Assembly: GCA_963779325.1 (NCBI GenBank)
Contig: CAVZXS010000019.1
Coordinates: 62,001-126,000 of the forward strand
Source of the DNA: CAVZXS01 sp963779325
GTDB taxonomy: Bacteria; Bacteroidota; Bacteroidia; Chitinophagales; Chitinophagaceae
Direction: 5' to 3'
Length of the DNA stretch: 64,000 bases
The notes under the pieces are model-generated. The model was given only the letters and a program-made list of their open reading frames with translations. It was not told the origin of the DNA and did no database searches. Below, in pieces: positions 1 through 8,612 of this stretch. Both the position numbers and the translations under genes were made by a program. How positions within the stretch are numbered: the first letter of the stretch is position 1; each line of letters begins with the position of its first letter.

Positions 1-1310
1 TCGGTATCGGAATATTTTTTACTTGGGTCTGCTTGCCCCACATCTTGTAAAAACTTCCTTTTTTTAGCAAGTGCATTTAGTTTATCATAATCGTAAATAT
101 AATTTCCGCCCTTATTATATTTAATTTCAAAGTAAGCTCTTAATGTTCTCTTTAAATTTTTAGGCGGTTTCCCCCCAAAGGATTCAAGAGATTCGAACAT
201 AGACTCTATAATTGAATCAATCTTATAGAAAACAGATAAGTCATCGATTTCAAGATAATAAAATAGCCAACCATAATTTTTCTTTGCACTTTTAGAGCCA
301 GTGATAATTAGATTCACCTCTTTTAAAAATGCCTTTTTAAAAGCATTATCATTATTTATTAACCAATTGGGCCGTGCTTTAGGATTTAGTAACCCCTTCT
401 TGTACCAAGTAACTTTAGCTGCTATTTTATTAATTTGACCCTCAATTGTTTTATTTACGATTGATATCTTATCCTTGTTTATTGAATAGCCTAAAAAATC
501 AATTCCCATTTCAAGGTTGCCAAGCAATGTTTTATCTTCATTTATGCAAAGCCCGATTTTAATTAGCTTCTTCTGTATAGACTTTAATAATGAGCTGCAA
601 TCAGATTTCCCTAAAATAATAATGTCATCAACATATCGTAGATAAAGACTTGAACTTAATTGTTTTGTAAAATAGTCATCGAAATTCTTTAAAAATATTT
701 GAGCAAGAATGTTTGAAATGGGTAACCCCTGCGGAACTCCTTTGTTCAAAAAATATTTATCTAAGTCAGTTTTTTTATAGTTCGAAGGCACAGTTGGTGT
801 CTCAATTGCATTAGTCACTAATTTTAAAAAATCCATATCGCTAATTCTTTTTCCTAATTCAGTCGAAAGAATTTCCCTATCAATCTCATCATAGAATTTT
901 TGAATATCTGTTTTTAAGAAATAGATATTTTCGGTTTTATTTTTTTCTAAAAATTTTTTTACTTTTCTAATATAACTATTTGGCAGCTCTCGATTCACAC
1001 AATCAGTAAAATCTTCATGTAAAATACTCTTAGTAATATCAAGTACAATTCTGTCTCTTATAGTAGGTAAAGAAAGCATCCGTGGAATAGTTTTTCTATT
1101 TTTTACTCTTAGAATTTCCAAGTATGGTGAAAAATGAAACTTTCCTGAGATGGTTTTTCTTTCTATAATTTTAAGTTCAGTTGCTATATCCCTCTTGAAA
1201 TTCTCTGCTGATTTTTTGTCAATTCCTTTAGAAGACACTTTACTTACTTTGGATTTAAAAACTTTTTCTTAGTTATTGTAGGCAAAGTAATCAGCATACT
1301 TCTTTGTCAT
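1..1310 (-). CDS. Reverse transcriptase (non-retron, defence-type), 3' end cut by window, in-frame stop near 5' end
   Basis: RNA-directed DNA polymerase. Translating the minus strand shows the catalytic core: TDIQKFYDEI (first Asp), GVPQGLPISNILAQ, the LRYVDDIII box (codons at 624-635) and a FLGY motif after it. The thumb-like region continues and the frame is open to the left edge. The frame starts at an ATG at 1310, 15 bases after the restriction gene stop, but a TAA at 1271-1269 interrupts it after 13 codons. Coding-like sequence resumes directly (KVSSKGIDKKSAENF, a typical RT N-terminus), so either the protein starts at the GTG at 1238, or the gene is damaged. No msr/msd-like region or retron VTG motif was seen and there is no intron maturase context. 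Its place behind a restriction-modification pair suggests a defence RT (UG/DRT-like); that is inference. Confidence 0.8.
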
Positions 1311-1325
1311 CAAACAGATAAAATA

Positions 1326-1916
1326 TTAAATTAATGATTCATCAAATGTAATTCGAATACCATCTTTCAATTTTTCATAAAAAACAATTGGCACTTCGAT
1401 TATTTCTGCAAGTGATTTCTTCATTTCATAAGTTGAAGGTTTAATGCTAATTGGTTTATCGGCAATAAAGCCATCTATTCCCTGCGATTCTTCTTCCGGT
1501 GTTGCAAGTCTATACGGCTTGCCAAATTCTGAGGCAACACTTTTTAATATAGCTTCTTGAAACTTAAGGCCGATAAAGGTTTTTAGTATGACTAAATCCT
1601 TAACCCATCTTTCCACCATTTCCTTATCTATTTGCGTCATTACATCTTTAAAATTATCAACCATTTCAAAAATCTTATTTGCAGCAAGAGATAAAGATTC
1701 GGGGTGTTTATTTAAATACCATTCTTCCCATTCTTTTAATTTACTCCCCGGGAATTCCTGAATCAAATCACTCATTTGACCAACAACGGATGGTCTGGTG
1801 CCCTGAGCATTTTGATTAGCCAGGTTTAATATTTGTGTTGCATACTTTGGGAAAGTGGAAGCTTCAGCATTGAGCAAAGAAAGTATATCGTTATTTGATA
1901 TTTTTATTGTCTTCAT
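1326..1916 (-). CDS. Type II restriction endonuclease, MjaI-like
   Basis: Predicted 196-residue type II restriction endonuclease. It contains GTRPSVVGQMSDL (residues 39-51), which I associate with the MjaI family (RE_MjaI, CTAG specificity in the archetype), and a PD-(D/E)XK-like core GIDGFIADKPISIKP with D148 and K159 as likely catalytic residues. The frame is open upstream to 1991, but ATG 1916 is preferred because it overlaps the methyltransferase end by only 26 bases and gives the normal N-terminus. The overlap implies translational coupling with the cognate methyltransferase. The recognition sequence cannot be read from the DNA; MjaI-like membership is recalled, not searched. Confidence 0.75.
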   Translation of the reverse strand: MKTIKISNNDILSLLNAEASTFPKYATQILNLANQNAQGTRPSVVGQMSDLIQEFPGSKLKEWEEWYLNKHPESLSLAANKIFEMVDNFKDVMTQIDKEMVERWVKDLVILKTFIGLKFQEAILKSVASEFGKPYRLATPEEESQGIDGFIADKPISIKPSTYEMKKSLAEIIEVPIVFYEKLKDGIRITFDESLI

Positions 1917-3210
1917 TAAAAGTCGCTTGGTTAAATAGTGCTTTAAATTTTTCTTTATATTTAAAATCAATTTTATTCTCAACTTGCACAAGTCCGCTTT
2001 TAATCAAATGGGCATTTATAAAAGTTTTATTTTCTAAATATAAGTAGCAAAGTAAATTATTTTCGGCATCGTGTTTTATGTCGTCATATCTGAGGAAAAT
2101 TCTTTTCCCTTTCAATTTATCATTAAGAAATGCGGTTGCTTTTCCATTGATAACCGGGTCTTCTTTAATACCGATGAGTTTTATAAGCAGGCCGTTACTT
2201 AACCTGAGTTTTTCAGGGCTAATGATCTCTTTTACAGTAAAAAATTCTTCCCGGGTTGCTGAACTGTCTTTGTCAAGCTTAGAGCCGAATTGTAATTTCT
2301 TTACATCGATTTTTTTATCCAACGTATGAGGATCTTTGAAAATGTACGGTTGCTTTTGAATTACTGCTGCAAAATCAGTCTTTAAATTTTCCGGCTTCAA
2401 AAACTCATACGTTGTGCCGTTCATATCTTTTTGGTGAACTTCTAATTTCTCTTTAATGACAGGGATAAACTCTGAATTAATTTCAAATCCGACCGAATTC
2501 CTGTCAAGGTTTTTAGCGGCTAATGAGGTCGTCCCGCTGCCTGCAAAGGGGTCGAGAACAGTTTCCCCGATAAATGAAAACATTTTAATCAATCTCCTCG
2601 GTAATTCTTCAGGAAACATCGCGATATGGTTGTTTTGCCTTGCTCCGGTGAAATTCCAATGACCCGCAAAAAAAGTATTCCATTCCTCAGCAGTCATTTT
2701 AGAAAGTTCTTTTTGTTCTTTCGTTGGTTTGGGAGCATCTCCTAATTTTTTAAACACCAAAATAAATTCGTAATCCAATTTCAAAATTCCGTTTCTTGGA
2801 TAAGGATACGAACCCATTTGCACACCTCCCCCGGTCGTGTTGGATGTAGTCACTTTTTGCCAAATGATAGCACCCATATAATCAAAGCCGATGTTCTCAC
2901 AAAACTTAATAATCTCTTCCCGGATGGGAATTACTTTGTATCGTCCGTAATAAACCGCCCTGGCAAATTGATCACCAATATTCACACACAATCTGCAACC
3001 CTTGTGAAGCGTACGATAACATTCTTTCCAAACCAAGTTCAGGTTGTTGATGTAATTTTCGTAACTGTCATGAAAGCCGATTTGATCTTCAGTACCATAG
3101 TCTTTTAATTGCCAGTATGGTGGTGATGTAATAGCGAGATGAACTGAATTGTCCGGCAATGCGGTCATTTCTCTGCTGTCGCCATTGATTATTTTATGAT
3201 GAGTTTTCAA
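1891..3210 (-). CDS. Type II DNA methyltransferase (beta class) with C-terminal SNase-like domain
   Basis: SAM-dependent N4-cytosine or N6-adenine DNA methyltransferase, 439 residues. Motif IV TSPPYW lies at residues 28-33 and motif I DPFAGSGTT near 220; this order is the beta class (N6_N4_Mtase). The chain then continues well past a usual end: residues about 315-435 resemble a staphylococcal-nuclease fold (IKLIGI, KGKRIFLRYD, LLCYLYL, TFINAHLIKSGLV). The usual SNase acidic GIDxPE and the GR arginine are replaced (GIKEDP, NNLL), so it is probably a non-catalytic binding domain. The start codon is TTG at 3210; a stop lies four codons upstream and the first internal ATG would remove the conserved INGDS segment. 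It is the first gene of the defence operon. Confidence 0.85.
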   Translation of the reverse strand: MKTHHKIINGDSREMTALPDNSVHLAITSPPYWQLKDYGTEDQIGFHDSYENYINNLNLVWKECYRTLHKGCRLCVNIGDQFARAVYYGRYKVIPIREEIIKFCENIGFDYMGAIIWQKVTTSNTTGGGVQMGSYPYPRNGILKLDYEFILVFKKLGDAPKPTKEQKELSKMTAEEWNTFFAGHWNFTGARQNNHIAMFPEELPRRLIKMFSFIGETVLDPFAGSGTTSLAAKNLDRNSVGFEINSEFIPVIKEKLEVHQKDMNGTTYEFLKPENLKTDFAAVIQKQPYIFKDPHTLDKKIDVKKLQFGSKLDKDSSATREEFFTVKEIISPEKLRLSNGLLIKLIGIKEDPVINGKATAFLNDKLKGKRIFLRYDDIKHDAENNLLCYLYLENKTFINAHLIKSGLVQVENKIDFKYKEKFKALFNQATFNEDNKNIK

Positions 3211-3228
3211 ACTATTATTTTATTTTTC

Positions 3229-3236
3229 CAAAGTTA
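3229..3236 (-). promoter_or_regulatory. Putative -7 element of the defence operon
   Basis: The minus strand reads TAACTTTG, an exact match to the Bacteroidota -7 consensus TAnnTTTG, 19 bases before the TTG start of the methyltransferase. No TTG was found at the ideal -33 spacing, so this is a half-match. Confidence 0.4.
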
Positions 3237-3290
3237 ACAAAAAAGCTGCCGCTTCTCTCATTCGCTCTTGATCCATCAAGGTTTTTACAA

Positions 3291-4241
3291 TCAATACCCA
3301 ATCAATTCCTGCACACATTTATCCAATCTCGATTTGGCCATAAAATTATTTTCCAGTTCAATGGAAAAAGGAATGGGTGTATCCAACGAGGCACAACGCA
3401 TTACCGGCGCATCCAGCAATTCAAAACAATTTTCTGCAATCCATGCCGCTATTTCGCCGCCAATACCGCCAATGAGTGTGTCTTCGTGCAGTAATAATAC
3501 TTTTCCGCTTCTTGCTACGGCCTGTCGTATGGCGTTATAGTCCAACGGCAATAATGTTCTTAAATCTAAAATATCAATAGAGAGTTCCGGATGTGCGGCT
3601 GCATAATCATCGGCCCAATGTACGCCGGCGCCGTAGGTAATAATTGAAATATCATCGCCGCTGCGTACATGCCTTGCCTTACCTATTTCAATTTCATAAT
3701 ATTCATCAGGCACCGAACCGCTTACACTCCTGTACAATGCCTTATGCTCAAAGTATATTACGGGATTGGGATCATTAATCGCCGCAATCATCAATCCCTT
3801 TGCATCCATCGGTGTACTCGGGTACACTACTTTTAGTCCGGGTGTATGTACAAACCATGCTTCATTACTCTGGCTGTGAAAAGGACCGGCGCCAACACCG
3901 CCGCCCGTGGGCATACGAATTACTACATCGGCGTTTTGTCCCCAGCGGTAATGAATCTTCGCCAAGTTATTTATTATTTGGTTAAAACCAACCGTTGCAA
4001 AATCGGCGAACTGCATTTCCATCATGCTCTTGTATCCTTCCAAACTTAATCCGAGTGCGGTGCCTACAATAGCACTTTCACAAAGCGGTGTATTACGTAC
4101 TCTTTCTTTTCCGAATTCATTTACAAAACCTTCGGTTATTTTAAACGCACCGCCGTACTCTGCAATATCCTGCCCCATCAAAATTAAATTGGTATGCCGC
4201 TGCATCGATTGGTGAAGGCCTTGTTTTATCGCATCAATCAA
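3291..4241 (-). CDS. 2-oxo-acid dehydrogenase E1 component, beta subunit/domain
   Basis: Beta part of a thiamine-diphosphate E1 (pyruvate or branched-chain 2-oxo-acid dehydrogenase), which decarboxylates 2-oxo acids and passes the acyl group to E2 lipoate. Family signatures are MGQDIAEYGGAFKITEGF, NTPLCESAIVGTALG, MEMQFADF, GPFHSQSNEAWF and YFEHKALYRS. There is no ATG at the N-terminus: the only plausible start is TTG 4241, and the same frame is open back to about 4302, reading SSELRLIDAIKQG, which is what I expect in Bacteroidota single-chain E1 alpha/beta proteins. It follows E1 alpha by 52 bases in another frame, with a repeat between them, so it may be the severed beta half of a former fusion. 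Confidence 0.88.
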   Translation of the reverse strand: MIDAIKQGLHQSMQRHTNLILMGQDIAEYGGAFKITEGFVNEFGKERVRNTPLCESAIVGTALGLSLEGYKSMMEMQFADFATVGFNQIINNLAKIHYRWGQNADVVIRMPTGGGVGAGPFHSQSNEAWFVHTPGLKVVYPSTPMDAKGLMIAAINDPNPVIYFEHKALYRSVSGSVPDEYYEIEIGKARHVRSGDDISIITYGAGVHWADDYAAAHPELSIDILDLRTLLPLDYNAIRQAVARSGKVLLLHEDTLIGGIGGEIAAWIAENCFELLDAPVMRCASLDTPIPFSIELENNFMAKSRLDKCVQELIGY

Positions 4242-4243
4242 GC

Positions 4244-4377
4244 GGAGTTCTGAAGACAGGAAGTCGGATGTCCGAATGATTAACTCTGCATTGTCAAGAA
4301 CTATTCACTTCCGACTTCTGACTTCCGACCTCTGTATTATGTCCTCTGACTTCCGACTTCTGACTTCTGACTTCCTT
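4244..4377. repeat. Tandem/inverted short repeat at the E1 alpha/beta junction
   Basis: Copies of a 7-base-type unit (GACTTCTGACTTCCGAC on the plus strand) run from about 4308 to 4377. A partly inverted copy (GAAGACAGGAAGTCGGATGTCC) lies at 4251-4272. The unit is read in frame as the C-terminal tail of E1 alpha (SQKSEVRG, VGSQKSEV). The same unit occurs inside purH at 15824-15853. Confidence 0.8.
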
Positions 4378-5373
4378 CCTTGCGTAGACATCACCAACTT
4401 CTTCCTCTGTATCAGCTACCAATGACTTTCCGTTTCCGCCCGGCCCTTCATCAAAACCAATCTTCAATTCTTCTTCTATATAATTTTTATACTCGCCGCG
4501 TATCTCCATTATTCTTTTTGCGTCTAATACACCGCTGCTTACCAAATATTCTTCATAATTTTTTATCGGGTCTTTTTCGCCCCACTCTTCAAACAATTCT
4601 TTGGGTACATACTTGGTGCCGCTCGCTTCTTCATGGCCCCGCATACGAAAAGTCATGCACTCAATTAAATAAGGCTTCTGATTTTTAATACAATACTCTC
4701 TTACTCCTTTTATCGTATCATATACTTCTAAAATATTATTGCCGTCAATACGAATACCTTCCATACCGTAGCCCTTCGCTTTGTCTACCAAACTTTCGCA
4801 GCGGTACTGTTCATTTACCGGCGTACTTAATCCGTAGCCGTTATTTTCTATTATAAAAATGACGGGCAAATCCCACACGGCGGCTACATTCAATGCTTCA
4901 TGAAAATCGCCTTCGCTGGTTCCGCCATCTCCGGTAAATGCCAAAGAGATTTTATTCTCCTTTCTTAGTTTATAGGCTAATGCTACGCCATCTGCTATGG
5001 CCAACTGCGGGCCGAGGTGAGAAATCATACCGCATATATGATGTTCTTTGGAACCAAAATGAAAACTTCTTTCTCTTCCCTTACTGTAACCTTTTTTGCT
5101 TCCCTGCCATTGCATAAATAATTTACTCAGCGGCATTTTACGGCCGGTGAATACACCGAGGTTGCGGTGCAAAGGCATAATCCATTCATCTTTTTGCAAA
5201 GCCATGGTGGCGCCTGCGGCAATGGCTTCCTGCCCGATACCGCTGAACCATTTAGAAATTTTTCCCTGGCGCAGCAGCACCAGCATTTTTTCTTCAATTA
5301 ACCTGGGTAATAAAAGACCGCGGTATAGATTGACTAACTGTTCGTCGGATATATTTTTTTTATCGAATTGCAT
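4294..5373 (-). CDS. 2-oxo-acid dehydrogenase E1 component, alpha subunit/domain
   Basis: Alpha part of the thiamine-diphosphate E1. The ThDP motif is GDGGTSEGDFHEALNVAAVW followed by IENNGYGLS (the GDG...NN signature); HLGPQLAIADGVALAYKL and MRGHEEASGTKYVP are also typical. The normal domain ends near EEEVGDVYA; about 26 further residues (334-359) are encoded entirely by the short repeat at 4294-4377 and look like junk coding. It is followed by the beta part in a different frame. Whether the substrate is pyruvate or branched-chain oxo acids cannot be told; no E2 or E3 gene is adjacent. Confidence 0.9.
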   Translation of the reverse strand: MQFDKKNISDEQLVNLYRGLLLPRLIEEKMLVLLRQGKISKWFSGIGQEAIAAGATMALQKDEWIMPLHRNLGVFTGRKMPLSKLFMQWQGSKKGYSKGRERSFHFGSKEHHICGMISHLGPQLAIADGVALAYKLRKENKISLAFTGDGGTSEGDFHEALNVAAVWDLPVIFIIENNGYGLSTPVNEQYRCESLVDKAKGYGMEGIRIDGNNILEVYDTIKGVREYCIKNQKPYLIECMTFRMRGHEEASGTKYVPKELFEEWGEKDPIKNYEEYLVSSGVLDAKRIMEIRGEYKNYIEEELKIGFDEGPGGNGKSLVADTEEEVGDVYARKEVRSQKSEVRGHNTEVGSQKSEVNSS

Positions 5374-5406
5374 ACCGTTCTGTTGTTTTTATTCAGGTCT
5401 GTGAAG

Positions 5407-5450
5407 TTATACCAAATTGATTTATTATTTAATCCGAAGCATTGGTATAA
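5407..5450. repeat. TTATACCAA dyad repeat, copy 1
   Basis: An imperfect dyad bounded by TTATACCAA (5407-5415) and TTGGTATAA (5442-5450). The same arms and spacing occur at 26855-26899 and 43305-43348; this copy lies in the opposite orientation, with the ATAAATCAA-type segment next to the left arm. It sits between the divergent E1 alpha and vWA genes. Confidence 0.7.
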
Positions 5451-5580
5451 TGGCACGAACCGGAACGACCGGCATACCGAAATACCGGGAAAATGTTAAA
5501 AAACATAAAATGCTATTTTTTTAACGGTAATTACTTGTGCAATCGCCGGGGCGGATGCATCTTCAAACAAATTATTAATT

Positions 5581-6750
5581 ATGAAACCGCTGCTCAAACC
5601 AATCTCATTTATTTTTTTATCGCTCAGTATAGTAGCCATGATGGCTCTCACCCGCCAAACGGATAAAACCGCTACTGCTTTACCCGCAACAAAAGCCGGC
5701 CCCAAAATACAAGCCGCCATTTTACTGGATGTAAGCGGCAGTATGGACGGTTTAATAGAACAGGCTAAAGCGCAATTATGGAACATGGTAAGTACCATGG
5801 GCGAAGCGCAATGCGACGGCGTGGCTCCGCAAATTGAAATAGCCCTTTACGAATACGGCAGAACAACCAATGATGCCAAGGCAGGTTATGTAAAAAAAAT
5901 AAACGGATTTATCAGCGATCTTGATTCGCTTTCCCAAAATTTATTCAGTTTAAAAACCAATGGCGGTGATGAATTTTGCGGACAGGTAATTTATACTTCG
6001 CTAAACGATTTAGGCTGGGAAGCTTCCACATCAAATTATAAAGTAATTTTTATTGCGGGCAATGAAGATTTTTTACAAGGCAACTTACATTACAGTAAGG
6101 CCTGCACCGAAGCAAAAAACAGGGGTGTGATTGTAAATACTATTTATTGCGGCGACAGGATGCAGGGCATCAAAGAACATTGGAACTTAGCAGGTGAATG
6201 CGGCAATGGCAGCTTTACCAATATAAACCAGGATGCCGGAATAGATGATATACCCACACCGTATGACAGCCTGATACTTTCTTATAATGAAAAACTGAAC
6301 GGAACTTACATTGCTTACGGATATGCCGGTGCCGGCTATAAAGCAAAACAGGTGCAAATGGATGCAGCCAATGCATCAATGAGTAAAACAGTAGAATTAA
6401 AAAGAGCGAAAGCCAAAAGTAACAGCAATGCTTATAATAATGCTAAATGGGACTTGGTAGATGCGAGAAAAGCGGATACCGGTATTATAACAAAAATGGA
6501 TAAAAAAGAATTGCCCGATAGTTTACAAAATAAAACAACTGCGGAAATTGAAAAGATAGTAGAAGAAAAAAGTAAAGAACGCAGTGCGGTGCAACAAGAA
6601 ATAGCTGAGCTCAGCATAAAAAGAGAGACTTATATAGCTGCTGAAAAAGCAAAGAATGCAGCCAATAAAAATAATGCACCCACATTGGAAACTGAAGTAG
6701 AAAAAATTATTAAAGAACAGGCCAAGCGGTTTAAAATGGTTATTCAATAA
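5581..6750 (+). CDS. Secreted von Willebrand factor A domain protein
   Basis: A 389-residue vWA protein. An N-terminal signal or anchor segment (FIFLSLSIVAMMAL) is followed by the MIDAS sequence DVSGSMD from D50, which binds a divalent metal and mediates protein contacts. The domain runs to about residue 230. The C-terminal 130 residues are Lys/Glu/Ala-rich and probably coiled-coil (AEIEKIVEEKSKERSAVQQ). The function is not known; such proteins sit in the periplasm or on the surface. The gene stands alone on the plus strand, divergent from E1 alpha. Confidence 0.8.
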   Translation: MKPLLKPISFIFLSLSIVAMMALTRQTDKTATALPATKAGPKIQAAILLDVSGSMDGLIEQAKAQLWNMVSTMGEAQCDGVAPQIEIALYEYGRTTNDAKAGYVKKINGFISDLDSLSQNLFSLKTNGGDEFCGQVIYTSLNDLGWEASTSNYKVIFIAGNEDFLQGNLHYSKACTEAKNRGVIVNTIYCGDRMQGIKEHWNLAGECGNGSFTNINQDAGIDDIPTPYDSLILSYNEKLNGTYIAYGYAGAGYKAKQVQMDAANASMSKTVELKRAKAKSNSNAYNNAKWDLVDARKADTGIITKMDKKELPDSLQNKTTAEIEKIVEEKSKERSAVQQEIAELSIKRETYIAAEKAKNAANKNNAPTLETEVEKIIKEQAKRFKMVIQ

Positions 6751-6779
6751 TGCTCTTGAACATTTGCAGGTATTAACAG

Positions 6780-6870
6780 TTGTGAATAGTGAATGGTGAA
6801 TAGTCAGTTAGCAACCGCTATATTTAAATCAGCTTATTCACAACTCACCATTGACCATTCACTACTCACC
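6780..6870. repeat. Inverted GTGAATAGT/ACTATTCAC-type repeat
   Basis: Left arm GTGAATAGTGAATGGTGAA (from 6782) and right arm near 6838-6870 (TTGACCATTCACTACTCACC) are approximate reverse complements around an AT-rich centre. It lies between the convergent vWA and holin-like genes. Non-coding and repeat-like; it might also end transcripts. Confidence 0.6.
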
Positions 6871-6893
6871 CTCCACAGATCAGCACAGCAGAA

Positions 6894-7256
6894 TCATGTA
6901 CCCGCGTTTTCTTTCTCGGGAAACGCCTTTTTATGTACAAAAGAATTAAGAAAAGACAAAAGCATACTGAACAATAACGCATGCCAAAAACTTTCAATAG
7001 TAAAGCCGCCCACAAAATGATCGTCGATTAAAATAATAAAGGCGTTAATAACAAATAAAAATAAACCGAGTGTAAATAGGGTGGCGGGCAGTGTAAACAG
7101 AATCAATAAAGGTTTTACAAAAGCATCTAAGAAAGATAATACTACCGCTACCAACAAAGCGGTAAGCGGGTCTTTAATTTCTACACCGGGCAGTATATAA
7201 GCCAGTATAAAAACATTTACCGCACAAACTACTATTTTAATAAACCATTTTTGCAT
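6894..7256 (-). CDS. Phage holin family IV-like membrane protein (PF04020 type)
   Basis: A 120-residue protein with about four hydrophobic segments (VVCAVNVFILAYILPGV, TALLVAVVLSFLDAF, ILFTLPATLFTLGLFLFVINAFIILI, ALLFSMLLSFL). Length, the PGVEI loop and the LPATLFTLGLFLFVINA segment match the widespread YvlD/holin superfamily IV integral membrane proteins. These are mostly chromosomal and not phage-lytic. Its stop-start spacing to the upstream M16 gene is 3 bases, so the two are cotranscribed. Confidence 0.8.
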   Translation of the reverse strand: MQKWFIKIVVCAVNVFILAYILPGVEIKDPLTALLVAVVLSFLDAFVKPLLILFTLPATLFTLGLFLFVINAFIILIDDHFVGGFTIESFWHALLFSMLLSFLNSFVHKKAFPEKENAGT

Positions 7257-7259
7257 AGC

Positions 7260-8546
7260 CTAAATTACAACCAGTTCATAAAAATCTTCGGGTTTAAAAT
7301 ATTTTTCAGCAAGCACTTTCAGTTCTTGGGGTGTAATGGTCTTGATCGTTTTTAACGAATCATAAAAATATTTTTCATCCAAATTATTGAGAATAATATT
7401 TTTCCATCTTGCTATTATTTGAAAAGGACCGTCCAAATCGCCGAGGATGCTGCCCATCATATAATTTCTCACCAATTGCATTTCTTCATCATCCACCAAT
7501 TCTTCCTGCAGCAGTTTCATTTCCTTATATATTTCAGCAATGGTGGCTTCGCAAACATCTTTACCGGCTTCCGTGCTTATGGCCCAGGCACTTGTTTGCA
7601 TATGGTTTTGCAAATAACTGTAGATGCCGTAAGTATACCCCTTGTCCTCGCGAATATTACTCATAAGCCTTGAACCGAAAAAGCCGCCGAATAAATTATT
7701 CAGCACCTGTACTTTCATAAAATCAGGGTGATGGCGATTAGGAAACTCTCTTGCTATACGAATGGAACCCTGCACACCATTGGGGTCATTCTGCACTCTT
7801 CTTTTTTCTCCTTTACCCGCAGCAGGTTTCGGTTCTATATGCGGAATGGTAAAATCATTTTGACCAATCGGTAAATCACCGAAATATTGGTTCAGTAACG
7901 ATTCCATATTCGCCGGAATTTTACCCGCCACGAAAATGATACACTTGCCGCGTCGGTAATAATCATTATAAAACTTTTTCAGATCATCCGTGGTGAGTGA
8001 TTGATAATGCTCTTCTTTGGTAAACCGTCCGTAAGGGTGTTCTTCCCCAAATAAATATGTATCAATTAAACGACCGGCGACAAAGTCGGATTTTTTTAAG
8101 CTTACCGCTAATCGCTGCAATTGGTTTTGTTTAAATGTATTTAATTCTTCCTCCGGAAAAATTGAATCTGTCAGCAATTCTCTTATCACCGGCAAGAGTT
8201 CGTCAATATGTTTATTCAAACAATGAATATTGACCGTTGCTGTTTCGTTATAACAACTCCTGTTGAGATAAGAACCGTAATATTCAAAATGTTCATTAAT
8301 CTGAAACGCATTCTTTTTCGACGTACCGTTCTTCAGCATAAAATTGGCGGTGGTTGCCACCATATTTTTTTCTTCGTACCAGTTGCCTGCATAAAACACC
8401 CATTCTATTTGCAGCACTTCTTCCGCACCCGCATCGATGGAATATACCTGCACACCATTTTTTAGTGTAAAGCTTGCGGATGGCTTCAACTGCAGGTTTA
8501 AGTCAGCGGCATCTATTATTGGCGGAGCCTGGGTTCTGTTTAGCAT
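7260..8546 (-). CDS. M16 family peptidase-like protein lacking the zinc motif
   Basis: A 428-residue protein with the M16 (pitrilysin/processing-peptidase) fold, seen in NDPNGVQGSIRIAREFPNRHHPDF, NNLFGGFFGSRLMSNIREDKGYTYGIYS and the N-terminal FTLKNGVQVYSID. The HxxEH zinc site is missing: the matching stretch reads TTANFMLKNGTSKKNAF. By analogy with bacterial heterodimeric M16B enzymes, it is probably the non-catalytic partner of the active subunit encoded immediately upstream on the same strand (8613-9851). It lacks a clear signal peptide. Confidence 0.85.
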   Translation of the reverse strand: MLNRTQAPPIIDAADLNLQLKPSASFTLKNGVQVYSIDAGAEEVLQIEWVFYAGNWYEEKNMVATTANFMLKNGTSKKNAFQINEHFEYYGSYLNRSCYNETATVNIHCLNKHIDELLPVIRELLTDSIFPEEELNTFKQNQLQRLAVSLKKSDFVAGRLIDTYLFGEEHPYGRFTKEEHYQSLTTDDLKKFYNDYYRRGKCIIFVAGKIPANMESLLNQYFGDLPIGQNDFTIPHIEPKPAAGKGEKRRVQNDPNGVQGSIRIAREFPNRHHPDFMKVQVLNNLFGGFFGSRLMSNIREDKGYTYGIYSYLQNHMQTSAWAISTEAGKDVCEATIAEIYKEMKLLQEELVDDEEMQLVRNYMMGSILGDLDGPFQIIARWKNIILNNLDEKYFYDSLKTIKTITPQELKVLAEKYFKPEDFYELVVI

Positions 8547-8612
8547 TTATTATCAGTGATCTTTTTTATTATTAATTTTTTTATCGGCGAAATATCTTCT
8601 TTAAGCTACTAT

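Noticed and set aside
1..1330. Retron hypothesis for the reverse transcriptase
   Set aside because: Only 15 bases separate it from the restriction gene, leaving no room for an msr/msd, and the retron VTG motif was not seen.
4244..4377. CRISPR-like array
   Set aside because: Repeat units are about 7-14 bases without unique spacers, and no cas genes are present.
6894..7256. Prophage remnant based on the holin-like gene
   Set aside because: This family is mostly chromosomal; no other phage gene is nearby.
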